Below, one piece after another: positions 7,112 through 15,709 of a stretch of 64,000 bases of DNA. The first letter of the stretch is position 1; each line of letters begins with the position of its first letter. Source of the DNA: JANOYJ01 sp963792485 (lineage in GTDB: Bacteria > Pseudomonadota > Alphaproteobacteria > Rhizobiales > Rhizobiaceae). The DNA is taken from assembly GCA_963792485.1 (NCBI GenBank), contig CAWBWL010000010.1:124001-188000 (forward strand). The letters run 5' to 3'. Under the pieces are notes generated by a model, which made no database searches, was not told the origin of the DNA, and was given only the letters and a program-made list of their open reading frames with translations. Both the position numbers and the translations under genes were made by a program.

Positions 7112-10100
7112 ATGAAAATGTTCTCACTTTTCCGCTCACCAAATAACGCAACGCGAAACGTCACGGAGACTGACATGAAACCCTCTAACCGGATATGGCG
7201 TCCGGGCCGATGGCTCATGGCTGCTGCCATGACGCTCGGCCTCGGTGCCTCGCATGCCGGCGCGCAGGCTGACGCCGCCGCACCGAAAATGCTACAGCTA
7301 CAACAAAAGCTGATGCCTAAGGATATCGCCCCGGGCGATACCCCACCGCCCCCGCAGCTCTACTTCCACAAGACCGGCAAGCAGCTCGACTGCGATTATG
7401 TCGAATACAAAATCCGGTTTGGCGTTAAGGCAAATGCGGACTTCTGGGCCGCCCCGGCTGTGGTGGCACAGCTCGCAGCGATCCCGATGTCCCTGAAGGA
7501 CCAGCTGGCGCCGGGTCTCAGCATCTGGGACGTGCAAATCAACGGCGATGTCACAGATGCTTCGGGGCTGAACCCGGCTGCGAGCACAGTAAGTACGACT
7601 GCTTCACCTGAAGACACGCTCAAGATAGCCGATTTCAGGCTATCAGCGACGGACCTCAATGGCGATGGCAGCGCGACCGACCGCTATGTCGATATCAAGA
7701 TCATCGCCAAGATCGATCCCGCCGCCTATGCGGCGGTTTCGCAGGCGCTGAACCAGGCGTTCGTGACGCTGGAAGGCATCGAAATCCAGTCCCATAATCC
7801 AGCGTTGCCGGACGATGGCGATCCGGTGACGGGCGAGCCGACCGAAATCACGATCGACATTACCAAATGTACTCCGCCGGACGATGGCGGCGGCACGCCT
7901 GAGGAGGCCTGTTTCAAAGTTGAGCAGGGTGAAGTCGAGTGCGGCGAGGCCGGCGACGGCAGCTACACTTACAACATGACCGTTGGCGCGGACATGGCCG
8001 GCAAGGTGATCGAACTCACGACCACAACGCCGGGTGTTGTCATCAATCCTCCGGCGCAGGTCGTGCCTGTGGGCGGCGGCGTGCTGGCGTGGACCATCAC
8101 CGGCGCTTCGCCGGGCGACACGATCCATCTTGTTGTGATCGGCACGGAAATATTCACCGGGCCGGAAGAAGGATGGGGACTGTGCTGCACTCAGACGATC
8201 GACATCACAATTCCCGAGAATCTCGACTGCCCGGATGAGAAAGAACCGGATATCAAGATCGAGAAGAAGGCTGAAGTCGAGCGCTGCACCAAGGAAGGTG
8301 GATGCAAGTTCACCATCCGCGTGACCAATGTGGGCGACGCGCCTTATGACGGACCGATCGTGCTCAACGAAGTGACGGTGCCGGGAAACGGGACCATTGA
8401 CGGCGGACCTAACGCGCCGTGGGTCTGCGCGCCTTTGGTGAGCCCGATGCTGTGCTCGCATCCGGTGACCACGCTCAATCCGGGTGCGTCTGTTGAGCTG
8501 AAACTCAGCTTCAAGCCGGGACCGGCGTGGAACGCGCCGTTTATCGAAAATTGCGCGCGGTACAATTACGGTGAAAGCGGCAAACCGCTGTTTGGCAGCC
8601 AGCTGAACGACTTTGCCTGCGCGCGCATTCCACTGTGCGATCCGAATGGGACGACCATCTACGACAAACAGTGTCAGCCGCCGGTGGAGCGCAAGGCCGA
8701 TCTGCAGCTGCGCAAAGAAGCGCGCGAGTTCTGCACGCCGGATGGCGTCTGCTTCTACGGGATTATTGTCACCAATGTCGGTCCGGTCGCCCATAACGGC
8801 CCGCTGACGGTGGTGGATGAATTTCCTGGCGGCGCGCCAATATCGGCAAACTTTGAGCCGACGCCGCCATGGAACTGCGCGACGATCAATCCGAGCCAGT
8901 TCCAGTGCGATCATCCCGGTCTCGTTCTTGTTCCGGGCGCCTCGACGCTTATCGCCGTCAGGGCCACTGTCCCGCTCGATTATGCAAAGGGACAGGTGGA
9001 GAATTGCGCAACGGTCAAGCCTATCCCGACCGAGACAAACCTTGCCAACAACAAGGATTGCGCAATCGCCAAACTGCCGCAGCCTCAGGGCCAGCCTGCG
9101 CTGCGCATCACCAAGGTCTGCCGGCCGGGCATCGCCGGTGGCGCGGTTTCCTGCCGCATCACCGTGATCTCTGCTGGAACAGCTGCTCCCACCGGTCCGG
9201 TCCGCGTCAATGACGCGGCGACGATCCTTGGCAGCGGAACGCCTGTAAACCTGACTTCGGTTTCGCCGGACGGTCCTGAATGGTCGTGCACGGCGCTGCC
9301 CGCCGCAAGCCTGTCGTGCCAGATCCCCGGCGCGGTCATGGCTCCCGGCGCCAGCCGTCACTTTGATGTGACTGTTGCGCCAGTCAATGGCGGGCGCTTC
9401 GAGAACTGTGCGCGCGGATCGTTTGGTCCTGCCCCCGGAGACGACATCGTCTATCCGTTCGGCGAGGCCTGCGATCAGGGTGGCACGGATATCGTGGTGA
9501 AGAAGACCGGACCTGCCGAGTGTGAAGTTGGCGAACCGTGCGCGTTCACAGTGACGATCACCAATAATGGCGACTCGGATTTCTCCGGGCCCGCACAGAT
9601 TGGCGATGCGCTGGAGATCGACGGTGTGCGTGCGGAGGGCGTTGCGATCACTTCCATCGAGCCGCCATTCGGCTGCTCGCCGGAGCCTGCCACGCTTCCC
9701 TTCGGCTGCACGGCAAATCTCAACATTCCGGCTGGCGCAAGCCAGGCGCATGTTGTGACCGTGACCATCCCCAACATGGACATTTCGCCGAACGGCGCAA
9801 ATGGACGCAATTGTGTTGGCGTCACGGGCGATCCGGTCACCATCGCGCCACTTGGCGCGGCGGGAGCCGCGGCTGGAGAAGCGGGACCTTATTCCTGCCA
9901 TCCATTCCGCATCTCCAAGCCGGAAGAAGTGAAGCAATGTTCCGATGGCTTTGTGATGAACGACAATGGACGCTGCGTCTGCCCTGAAGGCACGCGCTTC
10001 AGCCAGGGCCGGGGACGCTGTGTCGGTGATGTCGCCGATCCGGTGAAGCCGGAACAGCCGGACGAGCCTGACCAGCCGGAAGTGACGCAGTGCAAACTGC

Positions 10101-10864
10101 TGCCTGGTCAAATCCGCACACAGGCAGGCCGCTGTGTCTGCCCGAGCGGGACGGAACTGCGCAACGGCGCCTGCCGCAAACCGCCGGTGGCCGATCCGCA
10201 GTGCAAGCTGCTGCCCGGCATGATCCGGACCAAACAGGGCGAATGCATCTGCCCGCGGGGAACAGAACTGCGGAACGGTGCATGCCGCAATCCGCAGCCG
10301 CCTCAGTGCAAGCTGTTGCCGGGCCAAATCCGGACCAAGCAGGGCGAGTGCATCTGCCCGCGTGGAACGGAACTGCGCAATGGCGCATGCCGCAAACCGC
10401 AGCCACCGCTGTGCAAACTGTTGCCGGGCCAGATCCGCACCAAGGACGGACAATGTGTCTGCCCGCGCAATACGCGGCTCGATGATGGCGCATGCCGTCC
10501 GGTGGTGCGGGAGTGCAAGCTCTTGCCTGGCCAGATCCGCACCAAGGACGGCAAGTGCATCTGCCCACGCGGCACAGTGCTTGGCCGCAGGGGCTGTGTG
10601 AAGGTTGATCCGCCGACTGTGCAGTGCCGCATTCCAGGTCAGATCAAGACCAAGAGCGGTCAATGCATCTGCCCGCGCAACACGAGGCTGATAAACGGCG
10701 AATGCGCGCAGCGTGTGGACGACACTCCTCCAACCCGCCGCCCCTGCCCGCCCGGGACAATCGGCGTGTTCCCGGTCTGCGTGAAGCCGGAAGTGGTCAT
10801 CCCGCGACGGGGCAATAACGACTACAATGATGGGCAGACCATCAACAGGCTGAAGCTGCAATAG
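7112..10864 (+). CDS. Large secreted protein with DUF11-like domains and Cys-rich tandem repeats
   Basis: 1250 residues. AGGAGG lies directly before ATG 7112; ATG 7175 gives a shorter, cleaner signal peptide ending in HAGAQ. Layout: signal region to about 52; a unique domain (55-260); a Cys...CC module (265-373) like the C-terminus of the previous gene; four DUF11-like immunoglobulin-type repeats (about 380-507, 527-655, 663-787, 794-930) with phrases such as FTIRVTNVGDAPYDGP and LNPGASVEL; then six to eight Cys-rich repeats (940-1215) built on CKLLPGQIRTKxGxCxCPRG; and a short tail. It is likely a cell-surface or extracellular structural or adhesive protein. A strong terminator follows. Confidence 0.72.
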   Translation: MKMFSLFRSPNNATRNVTETDMKPSNRIWRPGRWLMAAAMTLGLGASHAGAQADAAAPKMLQLQQKLMPKDIAPGDTPPPPQLYFHKTGKQLDCDYVEYKIRFGVKANADFWAAPAVVAQLAAIPMSLKDQLAPGLSIWDVQINGDVTDASGLNPAASTVSTTASPEDTLKIADFRLSATDLNGDGSATDRYVDIKIIAKIDPAAYAAVSQALNQAFVTLEGIEIQSHNPALPDDGDPVTGEPTEITIDITKCTPPDDGGGTPEEACFKVEQGEVECGEAGDGSYTYNMTVGADMAGKVIELTTTTPGVVINPPAQVVPVGGGVLAWTITGASPGDTIHLVVIGTEIFTGPEEGWGLCCTQTIDITIPENLDCPDEKEPDIKIEKKAEVERCTKEGGCKFTIRVTNVGDAPYDGPIVLNEVTVPGNGTIDGGPNAPWVCAPLVSPMLCSHPVTTLNPGASVELKLSFKPGPAWNAPFIENCARYNYGESGKPLFGSQLNDFACARIPLCDPNGTTIYDKQCQPPVERKADLQLRKEAREFCTPDGVCFYGIIVTNVGPVAHNGPLTVVDEFPGGAPISANFEPTPPWNCATINPSQFQCDHPGLVLVPGASTLIAVRATVPLDYAKGQVENCATVKPIPTETNLANNKDCAIAKLPQPQGQPALRITKVCRPGIAGGAVSCRITVISAGTAAPTGPVRVNDAATILGSGTPVNLTSVSPDGPEWSCTALPAASLSCQIPGAVMAPGASRHFDVTVAPVNGGRFENCARGSFGPAPGDDIVYPFGEACDQGGTDIVVKKTGPAECEVGEPCAFTVTITNNGDSDFSGPAQIGDALEIDGVRAEGVAITSIEPPFGCSPEPATLPFGCTANLNIPAGASQAHVVTVTIPNMDISPNGANGRNCVGVTGDPVTIAPLGAAGAAAGEAGPYSCHPFRISKPEEVKQCSDGFVMNDNGRCVCPEGTRFSQGRGRCVGDVADPVKPEQPDEPDQPEVTQCKLLPGQIRTQAGRCVCPSGTELRNGACRKPPVADPQCKLLPGMIRTKQGECICPRGTELRNGACRNPQPPQCKLLPGQIRTKQGECICPRGTELRNGACRKPQPPLCKLLPGQIRTKDGQCVCPRNTRLDDGACRPVVRECKLLPGQIRTKDGKCICPRGTVLGRRGCVKVDPPTVQCRIPGQIKTKSGQCICPRNTRLINGECAQRVDDTPPTRRPCPPGTIGVFPVCVKPEVVIPRRGNNDYNDGQTINRLKLQ
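10088..10740 (+). repeat. Coding tandem repeat, about 105-bp units
   Basis: Units begin near 10090, 10200, 10305, 10410, 10512 and 10623, spaced 102-111 bp. Each encodes about 35 residues with four Cys (C-KLLPGQIRTK-x-G-x-C-x-CPRGT-x-L-x-x-G-x-C). Nucleotide identity between the central units is high, so copy number may vary by recombination. Confidence 0.85.
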
Positions 10865-10885
10865 CCAAGAGAAACCAATATTGAG

Positions 10886-10911
10886 CCCCGCCGGAAACGG
10901 CGGGGTTTTTC
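10886..10911 (+). terminator. Intrinsic terminator of the secreted-protein operon
   Basis: An eight-base-pair perfect GC stem (CCCCGCCG/CGGCGGGG) with a GAAA loop followed by TTTTT, 22 bp after the stop codon of the large secreted protein. Confidence 0.92.
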
Positions 10912-10965
10912 ATTTTGTTTCACCCGCGCTTGGAATAGAGTTGGCGCAATTCAATCCAAATCAAG

Positions 10966-12510
10966 ATGGCAGGCATCATGACTACGAACTCTCCTGAAGG
11001 CACAATCCGGCTGAATGGCCGCGACAATGTGATTGTTCTGACCAAGGCCTTCGCCGCAGGAACGGCACCTGTGGGAAGCGGCGTGCCTCTGTCGCGACTG
11101 GTGCCATCCGGCCACAAGATCGCCGTGACGGATATTGCGCTTGGGGAGCCGGTGCTCAAATTTGGGCAGATCATCGGCTATGCCAGCCAGCCCATCGCCA
11201 AGGGCGAACAGGTGCACACGCACAACTGCGCCATGGGCGCGCATGACCAGAACTACCGGATCGGCGATGACTTCCAGGCAATAGACTATGTGGCGGAAGC
11301 TTCGCGCCGCACATTTGACGGCTACAGGCGCAGTGACGGGCGGGCGGGGACACGCAATTTCATTGCGCTTTGCGCGACGGTGAACTGCTCGGCAACAGTG
11401 GTGCGGCACATTGCCGATCATTTCAACCGCTCGGGCGCGCTTGATGATTATCCGAATGTCGACGGCGTTATTGCGCTGGCGCATGGCACGGGCTGCGGGA
11501 TGGCGTCTTCGGGCGAGGGTTATGAGGCGCTTCAGCGGGTCTTATGGGGACATGCGACGCATCCGAATGTCGGCGCGGCGATATTCATCGGGCTTGGCTG
11601 TGAGGTGATGCAGATCGGGCGGATGAAGGCGATGTTTGGCTCCTCGGGCGAGGAGCGGTTTCACGGGCTGACCATTCAGGAGACGGGCGGAACGCGCAAG
11701 ACGATTGCGGCGGGTATCGAGGCGATCAAGAAATTGCTGCCCGCCGTAAATGACATCAAGCGGGTGCCGATTCCAGTGAGCGAATTGGTGGTGGGGCTGC
11801 AATGCGGCGGGTCGGACGGGTTTTCCGGCATCACCGCCAATCCGGCGCTTGGCGCAGCCACTGACATATTGGTGAAGCAAGGCGGCACGGCGCTCTTGTC
11901 CGAGACGCCGGAGATTTATGGCGCGGAGCAATTGCTGGTGCGGCGGGCGGCGAGCCAAGAGGTTGGCGAGAAGCTGATTGCGCGCATCCGCTGGTGGGAG
12001 AACTACACGGCGGTCAATGGCGGCTCGATGGACAATAATCCCTCGCCCGGCAACAAGGCGGGAGGTCTGACGACCATTCTTGAGAAGTCGCTCGGCGCGG
12101 CGGCGAAGGGCGGCACTTTGGCGCTGAGCGGCGTGTTGCTTTACGCAGAGCAGGTGAAGGAGCGCGGCTTCGTGTTCATGGATTCTCCGGGCTATGATCC
12201 GGTTTCGGCCACAGGGCAGATTGCTTCGGGTGCGCAACTGGTCGTGTTCACGACCGGGCGCGGCTCGGCGTTTGGTTCCAAGCCTGCGCCGACCATCAAA
12301 CTGGCGACCAACTCGGCCATGTACAAGATGCTGGACGAGGACATGGACATTAATTGCGGCGACATCATTGATGGCGTGAGCATTGAGGCGAAGGGCGAGG
12401 AGATCTTCGAGAAGATGATCGAGATCGCCTCAGGGCGGCAGAGCAAGAGCGAAGCGCTCGGGTTGGGCGATAATGAATTTGTGCCGTGGCAAATAGGAGC
12501 AACCATGTGA
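10966..12510 (+). CDS. UxaA-family dehydratase (altronate/galactarate dehydratase type)
   Basis: 514 residues with the full two-part layout of the family. The N-terminal SAF-like domain (about 15-90) contains IAKGEQVHTHNCA. The catalytic part has GYRRSDGRAGTRNF, CSATVVRHIADHF, HGTGCGM, GLGCEV, LQCGGSDGFSGITANP and GGTALLSETPEIYG. Such enzymes remove water from sugar acids. It stands at the head of a locus with an aldo/keto reductase, an amidohydrolase and a FucU mutarotase, so a deoxy-sugar acid such as L-fuconate is a plausible substrate, by inference. ATG 10978 is an alternative start. Confidence 0.85.
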   Translation: MAGIMTTNSPEGTIRLNGRDNVIVLTKAFAAGTAPVGSGVPLSRLVPSGHKIAVTDIALGEPVLKFGQIIGYASQPIAKGEQVHTHNCAMGAHDQNYRIGDDFQAIDYVAEASRRTFDGYRRSDGRAGTRNFIALCATVNCSATVVRHIADHFNRSGALDDYPNVDGVIALAHGTGCGMASSGEGYEALQRVLWGHATHPNVGAAIFIGLGCEVMQIGRMKAMFGSSGEERFHGLTIQETGGTRKTIAAGIEAIKKLLPAVNDIKRVPIPVSELVVGLQCGGSDGFSGITANPALGAATDILVKQGGTALLSETPEIYGAEQLLVRRAASQEVGEKLIARIRWWENYTAVNGGSMDNNPSPGNKAGGLTTILEKSLGAAAKGGTLALSGVLLYAEQVKERGFVFMDSPGYDPVSATGQIASGAQLVVFTTGRGSAFGSKPAPTIKLATNSAMYKMLDEDMDINCGDIIDGVSIEAKGEEIFEKMIEIASGRQSKSEALGLGDNEFVPWQIGATM

Positions 12511-12652
12511 GAGACTGGCTGAAAATCCACTTTGATGGCCAACTGACGCAATTGTCTCCGCTTCCGGTGCTCATGGACATCAAGTCCATTCCGCTCCGGT
12601 TCTCGACAATCACGCCACTTGACTTATCAAACTGAATTTTGAGCCAGTCTCT
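12510..12652. repeat. Palindromic intergenic element, copy 2 (full core)
   Basis: 143 bp between the converging dehydratase and amidohydrolase genes. The outer 17-nt arms (12510-12526, 12636-12652) are complementary with one mismatch. The interior has CGCTTCCGGTGCTC, a small ATGGAC...GTCCAT hairpin, then CCGCTCCGGTTCTCGA. It aligns with copy 1 over about 30 bp on each side of the core. It overlaps the dehydratase stop codon by one base. Confidence 0.7.
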
Positions 12653-12658
12653 TCCGCA

Positions 12659-13511
12659 TCAGAGCCGATAGAAACGCATCGCGTTTCGGCCGAAAACACT
12701 GGCCCGCTCCGCTGGCGTAAGATGCGCGCAAAGTTGGTTTGCGGCCATGAGCCAGGCGTCGTACTCTCCGCGCAATCGGCAGACCGGCCAGTCTGAACCC
12801 CACATGACGCGCGCCGGGCCAAATGCGTTCAAGGACATGGGCGGCATAGGGTTGGAGATCGGTGACGGTCCAATTTGCGTCCGCTTCGGTGATTATGCCG
12901 GAGAGCTTGCAGAATGCGCCGGTTTCCTGGGCGATGCGGGAGATGCCTTCGGACCAGAATGCGAATTCGTTCTGCGCGCCTTTGTGATTCCGGATCTGCG
13001 GCTTCATGCAATGGTCAACGACCACGCGCAGGTTTGGGTAGCGCTTGAAGATGGTCAGGAAGTTGGCGAGGTGGCGGGAGAAGCCGAGGGCGTCGAAGGT
13101 GAGGTCGAGGTCCTGCAGCGCGGCGAAGGCCCATTGCACATCGGGGCGGAGCATCCAGTCCACATCGGGAATGTCCTGGATCATCGGTCGCACGCCTGCA
13201 AATTTCGGATGGTTCTTGAGGCGCTGCAAGTGTCTGATATGTGACCGGGATTCTCGAAGTCGATCCAGCCTACTATCGCACCGACCGAGGGAGTGGCGTC
13301 GGCGATGCCGAGGAGATATTCGGTCTCCTCAATGCTGGCGGCGGCCTGGACGAGGACCGTTTTGGAGATGCCAAAGGTTTCGAGCGCAGGCGCAAGGTGC
13401 GCCGGGGCGATAGGGGCGGGCGAGGATGGGGTTGTCCATCGGCATCCAGTCATAATCGCCGCGGGCGGGATGCCAATAATGCTGATGGGCGTCGATGCGG
13501 GGCGCTTTCAT
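12659..13511 (-). CDS. Amidohydrolase (COG3618 lactonase type), frameshifted as sequenced
   Basis: Four consecutive segments in different frames make one amidohydrolase-2 protein of about 283 residues. They are APRIDAHQHYWHPARGDYDW with the metal-binding HxH; LAPALETFGISKTVLVQAA and VGAIVGWIDFENPG; KFAGVRPMIQDIPDVDWML and VVVDHCMKP; and VMWGSDWPVCRL to the end. Shifts lie near 13400, 13235 and 12824 (the last looks like one extra A). The start overlaps the stop of the aldo/keto reductase (ATGA). COG3618 enzymes often hydrolyse sugar lactones such as L-fuconolactone or L-rhamnono-lactone, which fits the locus. The conservation of all parts points to sequencing errors rather than decay. Confidence 0.75.
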
Positions 13512-14535
13512 GGCGTCGGCGCGTCCTGACGCATGAGGCCGGAAGCCTTCATGATCGGCCCAGAAGGCAGGCGGGATATTCGCGTCGAGGAATTGGCGGT
13601 TTGAGCGGACCTCATCGACACTCTGACCACCGGGGATGACAGAGACGACAGCCGGGTGGAGCAGGGTGAATTGAAGCGCGGCTTCGATCATGCGGACATT
13701 GTGACGCTTGCAGACGGCATCGATTTGGGCGACGCGGTCGATGACGGATTGCGGGGCGTCGGAGTAATTGTACTGCGCGCCTTCGGACGGGCCGCGTGCG
13801 AGGATGCCGGAATTATAGGGGCCGCCGAGGGCGATGCCGATGCCGCGCGAAAGGCAAAGCGGGAGGAAGGATTGCAATGCCTCCTGTTCGAGAAGGGTGT
13901 AGCGGCCGGCGAGGAGAAACAGGTCGAAATCACCGCGCTCTGCGAGCGTCTGGCAGACCTCCCACTCATTGATGCCGCCGCCAATCGCTTTGACGATACC
14001 CTGGTCGCGCAGCGAGATCATGGCGTCATAGGCTTTGCGGGTGAAGAACTCTTCTATGCGCGCATCGGAGGCAGCCTTGGAGCCATGGGTGAAGATGTCG
14101 AGATCATGCACATAGAGAATATCGACGCGGTCTAGGCCAAGGCGCTCGAGCGAGAATTCCAGCGAGCGCATGACGCCGTCATAGGAATAGTCATAGACTT
14201 CGCGCCGGTTCGGCGTGTTCGAAGAATTTGCCGATGCCGGTGCGCTCATCCGGCGGGCAGACTTGCAGGAGGCGTCCGACTTTTGTGGAGATCACATAGT
14301 CATTGCGAGGCTTGCCGCGCAGGAAATGGTTGAGCCGGGTCTCGGACAAGCCGACGCCGTAAAGCGGAGCGGTGTCGAAATAACGCACGCCGCTGTCCCA
14401 GGCTGCGGCGAGCGTTGCCTGTGCATCTTCCTCGCTGACGGCGCGGTAGAGATTGCCAATGGGGGCGGAGCCGAAGCCGAGTTCGGTGAAGGTGATGCCG
14501 CCATTTTTGATGCGATTGAAATGTCTGGTCTTCAT
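13508..14535 (-). CDS. Aldo/keto reductase, sugar dehydrogenase type, frameshifted as sequenced
   Basis: About 340 residues. The N-terminal segment (FTELGFGSAPIGNLY, RYFDTAPLYGVGLSETRLNHF, with catalytic Asp and Tyr) joins near 14220 to a second frame carrying YDGVMRSLEFSLERLGLDRV, DILYVHDLD and FDLFLLAGRYTLLEQEAL. A further shift near 13540 restores the expected end GLMRQDAPTP. The ...AGRYTLLEQ... pattern is typical of D-threo-aldose 1-dehydrogenase / L-fucose dehydrogenase and pyridoxal dehydrogenase relatives. It oxidises a free sugar to a lactone, the substrate class of the overlapping amidohydrolase. ATG 14535 is preferred to an upstream ATG. Confidence 0.78.
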
Positions 14536-14662
14536 TGTTGAAACCTGTCTGCGGCTGGTCCGCATAATGGGCAGCAAAACGTCTTGATTTCAAGCGGGGG
14601 CGACACCGGGCTTGATATTGGCGCGGCGCTATTTGATAGTTTGCGGCGAGGGAGGAACTTAT

Positions 14663-15112
14663 ATGCTCAAGGGAATACATCCGTCGCTGAACGCCGAGGT
14701 TCTGCATGCGCTGCGCGCCATGGGGCATGGCGATGATCTGATCATTTGCGACACGAATTTTCCGGCGGACGCCGTGGCGCGGCAGACGCGGCTCGGCTTG
14801 TTGCTGCGCATTGACAATGTGACGGCGGCAGAGGCCGCCGCCGCCGTACTTTCGCTCTATCCGCTCGATACGTTTGTCGATGACGCGGCTGCGCGTATGG
14901 AGATTGTCGGCAAGCCTGACGATATACCGCCGGTGCAGGCCGAAGTGCAGCGTGCAATTGATGCTGCCGAGGGCAAATCCTGGCCGATGATCTCGATTGA
15001 GCGCTATGCGTTTTATGAGCGGGCGAAGAAGGCTTATTGCGTCATCCAGACGGGCGAGCGCCGCTTTTATGGATGTTTCGCGTTTCGCAAGGGTGTGATT
15101 GCTCCTGATTGA
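14663..15112 (+). CDS. fucU: RbsD/FucU-family sugar mutarotase (L-fucose mutarotase)
   Basis: 149 residues starting at ATG 14663 behind a GGGAGG Shine-Dalgarno. The family signature is MLKGIHPSLNAEVLHALRAM and GHGDDLIICDTNFPA at the N-terminus, with the conserved C-terminal tail (TGERRFYGCFAFRKGVI). The family interconverts alpha and beta anomers of fucose or ribose. It is divergent from the reductase/lactonase pair (127-bp gap), so both directions probably serve the same sugar pathway. Confidence 0.88.
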   Translation: MLKGIHPSLNAEVLHALRAMGHGDDLIICDTNFPADAVARQTRLGLLLRIDNVTAAEAAAAVLSLYPLDTFVDDAAARMEIVGKPDDIPPVQAEVQRAIDAAEGKSWPMISIERYAFYERAKKAYCVIQTGERRFYGCFAFRKGVIAPD

Positions 15113-15137
15113 CGCCGGGCTTGAAAACCAAGCCAAA

Positions 15138-15160
15138 TTGACATACATTTGTACATACAA
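15138..15160 (+). promoter_or_regulatory. Promoter/operator of the second BrnT/BrnA pair
   Basis: TTGACA (15138-15143) starts a stretch containing two ACATAC direct repeats and a TGTACATACA-type motif, placed 9-31 bp before the toxin ATG. Such sites are typical for ribbon-helix-helix antitoxin autoregulation. No clear -10 was assigned. Confidence 0.4.
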
Positions 15161-15168
15161 GAGCCATC

Positions 15169-15459
15169 ATGAAGTTTGACGGATTTGACTGGGACGAAGG
15201 CAATTGGCCGAAATGCGGCAGACACGGGATATCGAAGGAAGAGATTGAATATCTGTTTGACAATGCTCCTGGCGTCTATGCCGACCCGAGCAGTTCAGAA
15301 AGCGAACAGCGGCTTCGCGCGATCGGCCAAGCATGGAATGACCGGATGATGCTTGTTGCGTTCACGACGCGAAACATAGGTGACGCCTTGCTGATACGAC
15401 CGATAAGCGCCCGATACATGCATAAAAAAGAGATAGACCGTTATGAACTCGACACTTAA
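15169..15459 (+). CDS. brnT: BrnT-family toxin
   Basis: 96 residues with the BrnT pattern FDGFDWDEGNWPKCGRHGI, EEIEYLF near the N-terminus, a central RLRAIGQAW and MMLVAFTTR, and the C-terminal signature IRPISARYMHKKEIDRYE. It is the second BrnT-type toxin in the window and is only distantly similar to the one at 3575. It overlaps the BrnA gene by 17 bp, so the pair is translationally coupled. RNase activity is a family property. Confidence 0.88.
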   Translation: MKFDGFDWDEGNWPKCGRHGISKEEIEYLFDNAPGVYADPSSSESEQRLRAIGQAWNDRMMLVAFTTRNIGDALLIRPISARYMHKKEIDRYELDT

Positions 15460-15700
15460 AAAACTTCCGATCCTGCTAACAGATGAAGATGCGGAACGCT
15501 TTGTCGATGAGGCTGACCTGTCTGAGTATGATCTTTCCGGCTTCAAACGAACTTCGTTCGAACTCGTGAAGAAAGATGCGCGGGTCAATATGAGGCTGCC
15601 TCAGCCCTTGCTCGAAAAGATCAAAAGGCGCGCGAACGCCGAGGGCATTCCCTATCAGCGTTTTATGCGCGATCTGATGGAGCGCGGGCTGGCGGGATAG
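15443..15700 (+). CDS. brnA: BrnA/CopG-type antitoxin
   Basis: 85 residues. The C-terminal part carries a ribbon-helix-helix (ARVNMRLPQPLLEKIKRRAN, GIPYQRFMRDLMERGL). The N-terminal part (TDEDAERFVDEADLSEYD) is the toxin-binding section. It pairs with the upstream BrnT and likely represses through the site at 15138. There is a close downstream 3' end to the convergent panB-like gene (9 bp). Confidence 0.88.
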   Translation: MNSTLKKLPILLTDEDAERFVDEADLSEYDLSGFKRTSFELVKKDARVNMRLPQPLLEKIKRRANAEGIPYQRFMRDLMERGLAG

Positions 15701-15709
15701 GCGAGGCGG

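Noticed and set aside
10088..10740. A possible CRISPR-like array because of evenly spaced repeats
   Set aside because: Units are about 105 bp, contiguous without unique spacers, and encode a regular Cys-rich peptide repeat in frame.
7643..10861. A 1072-codon open frame on the minus strand, antisense to the large secreted protein
   Set aside because: It is a high-GC shadow frame: rich in Arg, His and Ala with no domain, no signal and no ribosome binding site, whereas the plus frame has a signal peptide, domains and Cys-rich repeats.
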